Shown: positions 57,075 through 64,000 of the stretch, one piece after another
Numbering within the stretch: the first letter of the stretch is position 1
How the letters are laid out: every line of letters begins with the position of its first letter
NCBI RefSeq assembly: GCF_000964405.1
Contig: NZ_BANE01000050.1
Coordinates: forward strand, 1-64,000
Source of the DNA: Novacetimonas hansenii JCM 7643
GTDB lineage: Bacteria; Pseudomonadota; Alphaproteobacteria; Acetobacterales; Acetobacteraceae
Length of the DNA: 64,000 bases
Reading direction: 5' to 3'
Program-made: the position numbers and the translations under genes
Notes under the pieces: generated by a model
What the model saw: only the letters and a program-made list of their open reading frames with translations
The model's database searches: none
Told to the model about the DNA's origin: nothing

Positions 57075-57461
57075 ATGAAAGCACGTCATCGTGGGCGGCT
57101 GCCTGTCAGCATCCAAAAATACCTTCTGGAGCACTTTGTTGCGGACCCGCCGGTCTGGGGGGCCGGCGAGCTTGTCGGTGTCAATCGTAATACCGCAACC
57201 CTATATTATCGTAAATTGCGAGAGATCATCACGAAACAGATTGCTCATGGGGCGCCGGTATCTCCGGGCTGTATATATTATTGGCGGCAGGACAGACAAA
57301 GACCATCGCATGGCAGCTTGCCGATCATCCCGAATTCGGTCACGTACAATCTGTACCCCGTGATAATCCCGGCACGATTCGTCTGCTGCTTTTCGCCAGG
57401 CACTTCCCGGCCAGAACCGGGGCAAGGCAGGCACGGCCAGGGATTCATCATTGCAGCCTGA
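57075..57461 (+). pseudogene. Remnant of an IS1595-like transposase
   Basis: The segment up to about 57250 reads like the start of an IS1595/IS1016-group transposase: LLEHFVADPPVWGAGELVGVNRNTATLYYRKLREIITKQI. The rest of the frame is unrelated, and the DDE catalytic domain is missing. It is a truncated insertion-sequence fragment beside the Gfo/Idh gene. I could not define its ends or target duplication. Confidence 0.6.
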
Positions 57462-57477
57462 AGGGATATATCCGATC

Positions 57478-58548
57478 ATGAGCCAGCTTCCTTCCACCAT
57501 CCGTGTTGGCCTGATTGGCTACGGATTTGCGGGCAAGACATTTCACAAACCTCTGCTGATGGCGGAACCGCGCATGCGGATCACCCGTGTCGCATCCAGT
57601 GATAGTGCAAAGGTGCATGCCGACCTGCCGGACGTTACGGTTGATGCTGATCCCGCGGCCCTTATCGCATGCAAGGATGTTGACCTTGTCATCATCGCAA
57701 CCCCGAACGCGCACCATGCCCCCTTGGCACGACAGGCACTGCTTGCGGGCAAGAACGTCGTCGTGGACAAACCCTTCACACTGACGCTGGCACAGGCGCG
57801 TGATCTGGTGGCGCTGGCGGCACAGCAGGACAAGTTGCTGTCGGTCTTCCACAACCGGCGCTGGGATAGTGATTTCCTGAGTGTGAAAAACGCGCTCACA
57901 ACCGGTCTGATCGGTCGGATTACGCATTTTGAATCCCACATTGACCGTTTTCGCCCCATGGTCCGCAAACGCTGGCGTGAAGGCGATCAGCCGGGCGCCG
58001 GCCTGTGGTTCGACCTTGGCCCACATCTGGTGGATCAGGCGCTATGCCTGTTTGGCCTGCCCATTGCCGTGCATGGCGACCTTATGAGGCAACGCAATGG
58101 CGCCGTGTCGGACGACTGGGCGCATGTCGTGTTGGAATATGATCACCATCGTGTCATCCTGCATTGCAGCATGCTGGTTGCCGGCGGCGTGCCGCGTTTT
58201 GTCATGCATGGTGAAAAAGGCAGTATTCTCAAACGCAAGCCCGATGGCCAGGAAGCCCAGCTTCTTGCGGGCATGGCACCAGGTCATGATGGCTGGGGAT
58301 ATGATCCAGACCCGCTCCTGATGTATGATGAACATGGATCAGAGCAGGAAATTCCTGCACTTATGGGGGATCAGCGACGCTATTATGCCCATATTGCGGA
58401 TGCGCTGACAGGTGTCGGGGCGAATCCCGTGCCCCCGTTCCAGGCACTGGCCGTAATGGCCGTTATCGAAGCCGCAAACCAATCCGCCCGGGCGAAAGCC
58501 TCTGTCGGGCTGGATCTGACAAGTGAGGAAATCGCCGCATGGCCATAG
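57478..58548 (+). CDS. Gfo/Idh/MocA-family oxidoreductase
   Basis: 356 residues. N-terminal Rossmann domain (VGLIGYGFAGKTFHKPLL), DKPF with the conserved Lys, and a C-terminal domain typical of the family (GAGLWFDLGPHLVDQALCLFG). Family members oxidise sugars, inositols or their derivatives with NAD(P). The ATG at 57478 is preceded by AAGGGAT. It overlaps the next gene by 10 bp, so they form an operon. Position and substrate fit sugar metabolism but neither is proved. Confidence 0.9.
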   Translation: MSQLPSTIRVGLIGYGFAGKTFHKPLLMAEPRMRITRVASSDSAKVHADLPDVTVDADPAALIACKDVDLVIIATPNAHHAPLARQALLAGKNVVVDKPFTLTLAQARDLVALAAQQDKLLSVFHNRRWDSDFLSVKNALTTGLIGRITHFESHIDRFRPMVRKRWREGDQPGAGLWFDLGPHLVDQALCLFGLPIAVHGDLMRQRNGAVSDDWAHVVLEYDHHRVILHCSMLVAGGVPRFVMHGEKGSILKRKPDGQEAQLLAGMAPGHDGWGYDPDPLLMYDEHGSEQEIPALMGDQRRYYAHIADALTGVGANPVPPFQALAVMAVIEAANQSARAKASVGLDLTSEEIAAWP

Positions 58549-59042
58549 CAGATGACCTGCGCATGATCGCGCAGCAGGAACACGAACTTCTTTTTCCAAC
58601 ATTCGATGAAGCCAATGCGTGGCAGCTTGGCCAGTTCCTTCGGGAATGGGGACAGACGAACGGGGCACCGATCGCCATAGATATCCGTACCTTCAATCGC
58701 CCCCTGTTCTTTGCCGCCCTGCCGGGATCGGCACCGGACAATACCGACTGGATCCGCCGCAAAAGCAATATGGTCGATCGCTATCGGCGAAGCAGCTATG
58801 CAATCGGGCTGGACCTGAAGGCGAAGGGAACAACCCTCACGGAACGCTATGGCCTGTCACTTCAGGATTATGCTCCGTATGGTGGGGCGTTCCCGATCAT
58901 ACTGGACAAAACCGGCATTATCGGTTCCGTGACTGTATCAGGGCTGGATCAGCGCGAAGACCATAATCTGGTTGTCACGGCACTCTGCGTGGCACTCGGG
59001 CTGGACCCAAAGCAGCATACCCTTGAAAGCAACATCCCCTGA
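58539..59042 (+). CDS. UPF0303 family protein (heme-degrading-domain fold)
   Basis: 167 residues of the COG4702/UPF0303 family, annotated in databases as heme-degrading-domain proteins. Typical blocks are PIAIDIRTFNRPLFFAALPGSAPDN, WIRRKSN and YAPYGGAFPI. Its biochemical role is not known to me. It overlaps the Gfo/Idh/MocA gene by 10 bp, an arrangement I have seen in other Proteobacteria, so the two may act together. Confidence 0.85.
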   Translation: MAIADDLRMIAQQEHELLFPTFDEANAWQLGQFLREWGQTNGAPIAIDIRTFNRPLFFAALPGSAPDNTDWIRRKSNMVDRYRRSSYAIGLDLKAKGTTLTERYGLSLQDYAPYGGAFPIILDKTGIIGSVTVSGLDQREDHNLVVTALCVALGLDPKQHTLESNIP

Positions 59043-59358
59043 ACCTCCTCCTGCCGCACCACGGGTCCTGCCCGCCCATTTACCTACACCCGGCATGATG
59101 CAGGATCGCAGTGGACTGATGCCCCCGGAAGCGCGGACGATCGGGCCGGTCTATAATCTGCGGCCTGCCTGATCGCCCACATGCGACCTCAAACCGTCTG
59201 AGCATGGTCAGGCAGCCGCTCTTTGCCCATTGGGCCTCCATCATACACATGCCCCAACCTTTTCCATCAAGGGGCCATCGTCGCCATCTGTTCTTTTGTC
59301 ATGATGCACCGACTTTACACGCGATATCATGGGCACCACCACGCCAGAAACCGTTTCA
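59043..59358. other. Intergenic region between UPF0303 and TetR genes
   Basis: 315 bp. A short proline-rich open frame runs through the first 130 bases but has no start or family I can support. Nothing else seen. Confidence 0.4.
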
Positions 59359-59982
59359 TCATCGCCAGGGATCAAGCCGTGCGCACAGATACAGGCGATT
59401 CATGCGACGCAGTTCATCGGGGGCACCGGGTGTCGTCGGGGCCTCCTTGAGGGTCATGCCCAGCATAACTTTCATGTTGTTCAGCACCACTGCCGCAATA
59501 TCTTTTGCCACCACTTCGTCCAATGCTGGCGCACAGACCCGCAATGCTGCTGAAATCCCCTGTATTGCCTGCGCGCGCGAAACATTGCGGATTTCCACGC
59601 TGTCAGTGCGTGCCTGCATCAATGCGGGAAGCGATTTGACACGGGGATAACGTGTCACCATCAGGTCGATCAGGATATCGGCAAGTTCTTCGGGCAAAAG
59701 CGTCGATGCCCGCCCCGCCAAGGCTTCATATTCATCATGCAGAACGGCCATCTGCTGCTGTAACAGCGTTTCGGCTATCGCTTCTTTGTTGGGAAAGAAG
59801 CGATAGAGCGAGCCGACCTTCGCCCCCGCCCGTGCGGCAATTTCTGCCATGGTGGTGGCGTCATAGCCCCGTTCTGCCATGAGATCGGACGCAGCTTGCA
59901 GCAATTCCGCCACGCGTTGACGTCCGGCCGCCCGACTTGGCTGGAGGGGCTGGCGTTTCTCACTTGACGTATTTGAGTCCAT
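59359..59982 (-). CDS. TetR-family transcriptional repressor
   Basis: About 207 residues. HTH: VAELLQAASDLMAERGYDATTMAEIAARAGAKVGSLYRFFPNKEAIAETLL. It is divergent from the isochorismatase-like and DHA2 MFS genes. The ATG at 59982 lies inside the first of two operators; a TTG at 59988 is also open. Autoregulation and repression of the divergent operon are likely. Confidence 0.88.
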   Translation of the reverse strand: MDSNTSSEKRQPLQPSRAAGRQRVAELLQAASDLMAERGYDATTMAEIAARAGAKVGSLYRFFPNKEAIAETLLQQQMAVLHDEYEALAGRASTLLPEELADILIDLMVTRYPRVKSLPALMQARTDSVEIRNVSRAQAIQGISAALRVCAPALDEVVAKDIAAVVLNNMKVMLGMTLKEAPTTPGAPDELRRMNRLYLCARLDPWR

Positions 59983-59990
59983 CCTCAAAT
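59971..59990. promoter_or_regulatory. TetR operator 1, overlapping the TetR start codon
   Basis: ATTTGAG-N6-CTCAAAT: perfect 7-bp arms with spacer TCCATC. The TetR start codon lies within the site. Confidence 0.65.
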
Positions 59991-60001
59991 AATGTCCATA
60001 C

Positions 60002-60017
60002 TTGAGTTAATCCTCAA
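60002..60017. promoter_or_regulatory. TetR operator 2
   Basis: TTGAG-N6-CTCAA, same arms and spacer length as operator 1, centred 29 bp away. The second copy faces the isochorismatase-MFS operon. Confidence 0.65.
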
Positions 60018-60087
60018 CTTTTATCCACCCTGCGACTGTCGGACAATAAGTCCGCGTAAAGCGCGCACAGACGGGAAACAACTGGTC

Positions 60088-60657
60088 ATGATTTCTCTCC
60101 CGGCATCCCGGACGGCCCTGATCCTGATCGACCTGCAAAAAGGCATCGTCAGGCGTCCCGTGGTCCCTTTTACAGGCGAAGTGGTCGTCGAACGATCCCA
60201 AAAACTTGCCGCCCGTTTCCGCGCGGCAGGATCACTCGTAATCCTGGTCAACGTCGCCTTCGCACCGGATTTCGCAGATGCCGTGCGCACAGAGGTGGAT
60301 CGTCCCCTCTCACCTCCGGCAGGTGGATTCGCCCCGGACTGGACCGAACTTGTCGAAGGGCTGGCAGAACCCACGGACCTTCTGGTGACGAAGCGGCAAT
60401 GGGGGGCGTTTTATGGCACGGGTCTTGATCTGCAGCTCAGGCGGCGTGGGATCGAAACCGTTGTAATTGGGGGGATCGCGACGAATATGGGCGTTGAATC
60501 GACAGCCCGTGCCGCCCATGAACATGGATATGGCGTTGTCATTGCCGAAGACCTGACAGCAACCTTTTCCGAAGCCATGCAGCGTTTCGCCTGTGATAAC
60601 ATCTTCCCAATGCTCGGGCGGGTGACAACAAGTGATCTCATAACCCTTGCCGCATGA
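60088..60657 (+). CDS. Isochorismatase-family protein without the catalytic Cys (YecD-like)
   Basis: 189 residues with the family Asp15 (LILIDLQKG) and Lys102 (TKRQWGAF). The usual nucleophile Cys is replaced by Gly135 (GGIATNMGVESTARAA). As I remember them, E. coli YecD and true isochorismatases such as EntB also lack this Cys, so the protein may hydrolyse a vinyl ether or bind ligand rather than cleave an amide. The ATG at 60088 has GGGAA upstream. It overlaps the MFS gene by ATGA. Confidence 0.85.
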   Translation: MISLPASRTALILIDLQKGIVRRPVVPFTGEVVVERSQKLAARFRAAGSLVILVNVAFAPDFADAVRTEVDRPLSPPAGGFAPDWTELVEGLAEPTDLLVTKRQWGAFYGTGLDLQLRRRGIETVVIGGIATNMGVESTARAAHEHGYGVVIAEDLTATFSEAMQRFACDNIFPMLGRVTTSDLITLAA

Positions 60658-62099
60658 AGACGGGCTCATCCGGCATGCCTGTATCGAACCATGACGCCGA
60701 TATGGACACCGCCCCCGCGCAGCAGCAGGAGACAGGCCAGCTTCCAGCCGGCATCTGGAAAATTGTCAGCGTTGCTGCAATCGGCTCGTTCATGTCACAG
60801 CTTGATGCGACGATCGTGAATGTCTCGCTGCCGGATCTTGCGGGGACGCTGCATGCGCCGTTTTCTGTCATCCAATGGGTGGTCAGCGGATATCTGCTGG
60901 CCCTTGCACTGACGCTCCCGCTGAATGGATGGCTTGTCACCCGGATCGGCAGCCGTGCAGTGTATCTGCTCTGTTTCGCAGCCTTTACGATCACTTCCGG
61001 CCTATGCGCCGTGGCGTGGTCCGCCCCCTCCCTTATCGTCTTCCGCCTGCTACAGGGCATGGCAGGCGGCCTGCTGGCCCCCATGGCACAAATGACCGTT
61101 GCACGGGTGGCGGGCAGACATATGCCAAGAGTCGCCAGCGCTGTTACCATGCCGATCCTGCTGGCGCCCCTTCTTGGTCCGGTCGTGGCGGGAGTGATCC
61201 TGTCGGTGGCATCCTGGCGATGGATATTTCTTCTCAATCTGCCATTCGGTCTGCTTGCGCTGCTCCTCGCGATCCTGTTTCTACCTGATGATCAGGATAC
61301 GATACGCCCCCGCCCGCTGGATGTTATCGGGCTGGCGCTTCTGGCCCCTGCCCTGACGGCGTTCCTTTACGGCATGGATCATGCAAGACTGCGCATCGGG
61401 CAGACCGCGCTGTGTGGGGCATTGCTGCTTTTCATCGCCTATTTCTGCTTTGCACGACGGAAAGGTGATCTGGCGCTGATTGACCTGCGCCTGTTCAACA
61501 ACGCGACCTTTTCAACGTCGGCTGCGATATTGTTCATGATGAATGGTGTTTCGTTCGCGGGACAGATGCTCCTGCCGGTATGGCTTATCCATGCCTGCGG
61601 GGTCTCGCCCGAACGTACGGGACTGTTTATATTGCCGCTGGGCCTGGGGATGTTCTGCACCTATCCCCTGATGGGACGCCTGACGGATTGTTTCAGCATT
61701 CGCCGCCTCACCTCTTGTGGTGCCCTATGCGCCATTGCGGGCACAGCCCTGCTGGCCGTCCTTGCCCATACCGGCCTCGGCATCGGTGGTCTGGTGATCG
61801 CCCTTTTCCTGCGCGGTGCCGGAATGGGCGCCGTTGGAATCCCCACCATGAGCGCGGGTTATGCCGCCGTCAGGCGCACCGACATTCCCATGGCAACAAC
61901 CGCCCTGAACATCATGCAGCGGATCGGGGGGCCAACCCTGACAACATTATGTGCAACATTCCTTGACTGGAGAATATCTACCACCGGGGTGTCAGAGATA
62001 TTTTCAGAAACATTTAGTTTACTCTGCATATTTCATATTGTGCTGTTTCTAGGAACTTTGAGATTACCCCGACACCGCGCAGGCGCAGCCCGTTCATAA
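60654..62099 (+). CDS. DHA2-family MFS drug exporter
   Basis: 481 residues, 14-helix DHA2 type. Motif D1 is LDATIVNVSLPDLAGTL and the antiporter motif C is PILLAPLLGPVVAGVIL. It should extrude hydrophobic compounds or dyes with protons. It is coupled to the isochorismatase-like gene by ATGA and controlled by the divergent TetR. Confidence 0.88.
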   Translation: MKTGSSGMPVSNHDADMDTAPAQQQETGQLPAGIWKIVSVAAIGSFMSQLDATIVNVSLPDLAGTLHAPFSVIQWVVSGYLLALALTLPLNGWLVTRIGSRAVYLLCFAAFTITSGLCAVAWSAPSLIVFRLLQGMAGGLLAPMAQMTVARVAGRHMPRVASAVTMPILLAPLLGPVVAGVILSVASWRWIFLLNLPFGLLALLLAILFLPDDQDTIRPRPLDVIGLALLAPALTAFLYGMDHARLRIGQTALCGALLLFIAYFCFARRKGDLALIDLRLFNNATFSTSAAILFMMNGVSFAGQMLLPVWLIHACGVSPERTGLFILPLGLGMFCTYPLMGRLTDCFSIRRLTSCGALCAIAGTALLAVLAHTGLGIGGLVIALFLRGAGMGAVGIPTMSAGYAAVRRTDIPMATTALNIMQRIGGPTLTTLCATFLDWRISTTGVSEIFSETFSLLCIFHIVLFLGTLRLPRHRAGAARS

Positions 62100-62319
62100 C
62101 ACAGCGCAAGAATTTGGCCCTGTTCATTCATCAACCCCATATATCGGGGACGTGTATCACGCCCCCGACCGCGCACACAGCAGAACATATTGCCCCCTGC
62201 GAGGCGTCAGAGACGATCATGGTTCAGTCAGGCCGTCCGACACAATGTCGGTCATCAGGTCAGGAGCTTCATGGCATAGATCCCACACGCAAGGGGAGTT
62301 ACATCCGATTGATATGCAC

Positions 62320-63330
62320 TTATGCACGGACCACTCTTCCCTCCACAGGATGACCGGGATCACTGAAACCGGGGGTAGATGCATGACCTGGGGCCACCAG
62401 AGTATCAATGAATTCCTCGTCTTCCTTTGTCAGACTGACCTTCCGTCCCTGCAGATATCCTGCCCATTGCTCCTCCGTACGTGGCCCCGCGATTGTTGAT
62501 GTGACAAGTCGATTACCCAGCACCCATGCAACGGCAAAATCTGCGATCGAAATTCCTCTTTTTTGAATATAGGAACGAATTTTCTCCGCCACTTCGAGGG
62601 ATTGTGGCCGCCACTCAGTTTCCAGCAAACGTTTATCCGCCCGCCCTGCCCGGCTATCTCCCTGCGGAACGCTATCAGTGCGGTATTTTCCCGTTAAAAC
62701 ACCTCTGGCCAGAGGACTGTAGGAAATAACACCCAGGCCATAATGAGCCGCCGCAGGCAATTCCTCGACCTCAGCCTGTCGTGTCACGATGTTATAAAGC
62801 GGTTGGCTGGCAATCGGACGCTCAACCCCCAGCATATCCGCAATGCGACAGACTTCCGCGATACGCCAGCCGCGAAAATTCGAAATTCCGAAATAACGGA
62901 TCTTACCCTGACGAATCAGGTCGCCAACCGCACGCACCGGTTCATCCAGCCTCACGCCAAAGATCGCACGGTGGAAATATAGAATGTCGATATAATCTGT
63001 TCCAAGGCGCCGAAGACTATGGTCAACTTGCTCGATAATCCATTTACGCGACAATCCTCCTTGATTAGGGCCACTCCCCGCCCTGTTCGCCAGTTTTGTC
63101 GCAAGGACCCAATAATCTCTCTGCGCCTTTATCGCCTTACCGACGACAACCTCTGACTGACCAGCATTATAGACATCGGCCGTATCAATAGAGTTGATGC
63201 CATGATCGCGCGCACTTTCGATAATACGTCGTGACACGGCTTCATCCGTGACACCGCCGAACATCATTGTCCCCAATGTCAGCGGTGAAATTTTCAATCC
63301 GCTGTGCCCCAGATAACGATAGTCATCCAT
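62320..63330 (-). CDS. Aldo/keto reductase (YajO/YghZ-like branch)
   Basis: 336 residues. The AKR residues are visible: Asp in SIDTADVY with Tyr, Lys in LATKLAN, His in YFHRAIFG. The sequence opens YRYLGHSGLKISPLTLGTMMFGG, typical of the AKR11-13 type. It reduces aldehydes or ketones with NADPH. The ATG is preceded by a near-perfect AAAGGAG. Monocistronic. Confidence 0.92.
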   Translation of the reverse strand: MDDYRYLGHSGLKISPLTLGTMMFGGVTDEAVSRRIIESARDHGINSIDTADVYNAGQSEVVVGKAIKAQRDYWVLATKLANRAGSGPNQGGLSRKWIIEQVDHSLRRLGTDYIDILYFHRAIFGVRLDEPVRAVGDLIRQGKIRYFGISNFRGWRIAEVCRIADMLGVERPIASQPLYNIVTRQAEVEELPAAAHYGLGVISYSPLARGVLTGKYRTDSVPQGDSRAGRADKRLLETEWRPQSLEVAEKIRSYIQKRGISIADFAVAWVLGNRLVTSTIAGPRTEEQWAGYLQGRKVSLTKEDEEFIDTLVAPGHASTPGFSDPGHPVEGRVVRA

Positions 63331-63601
63331 GAATATTCTCCTTTAGATTTCAGGCAGTCGGCATTTTTTCGCTTCGCCCATACCGTAATCCCGTGAGTTT
63401 TATATATCAGTTGCCAGAAACATACTTATGGTGCATATAAAACTAAATATTTTCAGAAAATAATTTTAAAATACATTTATAATATATAAATAAAATCTCC
63501 GTTCGTGATATTATGAAAAATGTTCTAAAAATTTTATAATTGTTTGAGTTATCGGCGATTATTTTTTAAATATTAAATCTGAAATTTATCATTTTAATAT
63601 T

Positions 63602-64000
63602 CTACACAGAAGCCTTGGATGGAACAGTTTTTTCAGGGCGTTCCAATAACAGGGCATCGGCCAGGGAACGATGATCCAGAATATCCGCAACAGCGGTGCG
63701 GACCTCGGCAAAAATTTTGCGCAAGGCACAAATTTCCTCGTTACTGCAATCCTCGCATTGTTCATAGAAATTGCGGCTGACACATGGCAGCATCGAAATT
63801 GGACCATCCGTAACGCGAATGATATCCGCAAACATAATCCGATCAGCCGGACGCGCCAGCCTGTAACCGCCACCACTGCCACGCTGGCTGGTCACAAGTC
63901 CGGCGCGACGCAGGTCACTCATGATGGTTTCCAGGAATTTCCTTGGGATATTCTCCTGATCCGAAATATTTCCTACTTGCTGTGACGGTCGATCAGCCCT
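63602..64000 (-). CDS. Rrf2-family transcriptional regulator, 5' end outside the window
   Basis: The visible 132 residues begin inside the HTH (DRPSQQVGNISDQENIPRKFLETIMSDLRRAGLVTSQRGSGGGYRLARP). The C-terminal part has a Cys cluster (LPCVSRNFYEQCEDCSNEEIC) like the Fe-S ligands of IscR, NsrR and RsrR. It probably senses iron-sulfur status, NO or redox changes. The start lies beyond position 64000. The 270-bp AT-rich gap to the aldo/keto reductase holds nothing I recognise. Confidence 0.85.
   Translation of the reverse strand, partial: RADRPSQQVGNISDQENIPRKFLETIMSDLRRAGLVTSQRGSGGGYRLARPADRIMFADIIRVTDGPISMLPCVSRNFYEQCEDCSNEEICALRKIFAEVRTAVADILDHRSLADALLLERPEKTVPSKASV

Overview
This 64 kb window is a bacterial chromosomal (or large-replicon) segment with GC-rich coding sequence and AT-rich intergenic gaps. 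TonB-dependent receptors, lipoproteins and secreted proteins mark it as Gram-negative. Protein style, many IclR/LysR/TetR regulators, a perfect proteobacterial Zur box and the sugar-type aldo/keto reductases point to an alphaproteobacterium, most likely an acetic acid bacterium (Acetobacteraceae). The taxonomic call is inference; no rRNA or tRNA is present.

Region 1 (1-17 kb) is a catabolic island. An IclR regulator heads a tightly packed minus-strand operon: SDR, ThDP-dependent decarboxylase-like enzyme, aspartate-dehydrogenase-like enzyme and aldehyde dehydrogenase. A fused alpha/beta 2-oxoacid dehydrogenase E1 lies beyond it. Next to these are two paralogous two-domain cupins, an alpha/beta hydrolase, a second IclR, an MFS transporter and a TonB receptor. 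The enzymes suggest amine/amino acid -> 2-oxo acid -> aldehyde -> acid chemistry on an unknown substrate.

Region 2 (17-34 kb) is the highlight. A minus-strand operon fbiC-fgd-cofE-cofD-cofC-MFS encodes every core enzyme for coenzyme F420 plus an F420-dependent glucose-6-phosphate dehydrogenase whose cofactor and phosphate-binding residues are all conserved. Divergently transcribed is a threonine-synthase-like PLP enzyme, a HyuA/HyuB (hydantoinase/oxoprolinase) pair, two luciferase-like (LLM) F420-type oxidoreductases and a dicarboxylate/amino acid symporter, with 4-bp ATGA overlaps between several genes. Two related IclR-type operators sit one at each end of the shared promoter region. I read this as one self-contained module: it makes F420, reduces it with glucose-6-phosphate and uses it on an imported substrate, possibly a cyclic amide.

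Region 3 (34-64 kb) is ordinary accessory genome: a possibly leaderless LysR gene, YceI, a lipoprotein, a second TonB receptor with a POT peptide transporter, an MFS/TetR pair, a hydroxynitrile-lyase-like cupin with an SDR and an aldo/keto reductase between two paralogous LysR genes, a Zur-controlled CobW GTPase/DUF1826 pair, a DapA-family aldolase/lyase, a MocR regulator facing a DMT transporter broken at a G9 tract, an IS1595-like remnant, a Gfo/Idh/MocA oxidoreductase with a UPF0303 protein, a TetR-isochorismatase-MFS locus with tandem operators, an aldo/keto reductase and a partial Rrf2 regulator.
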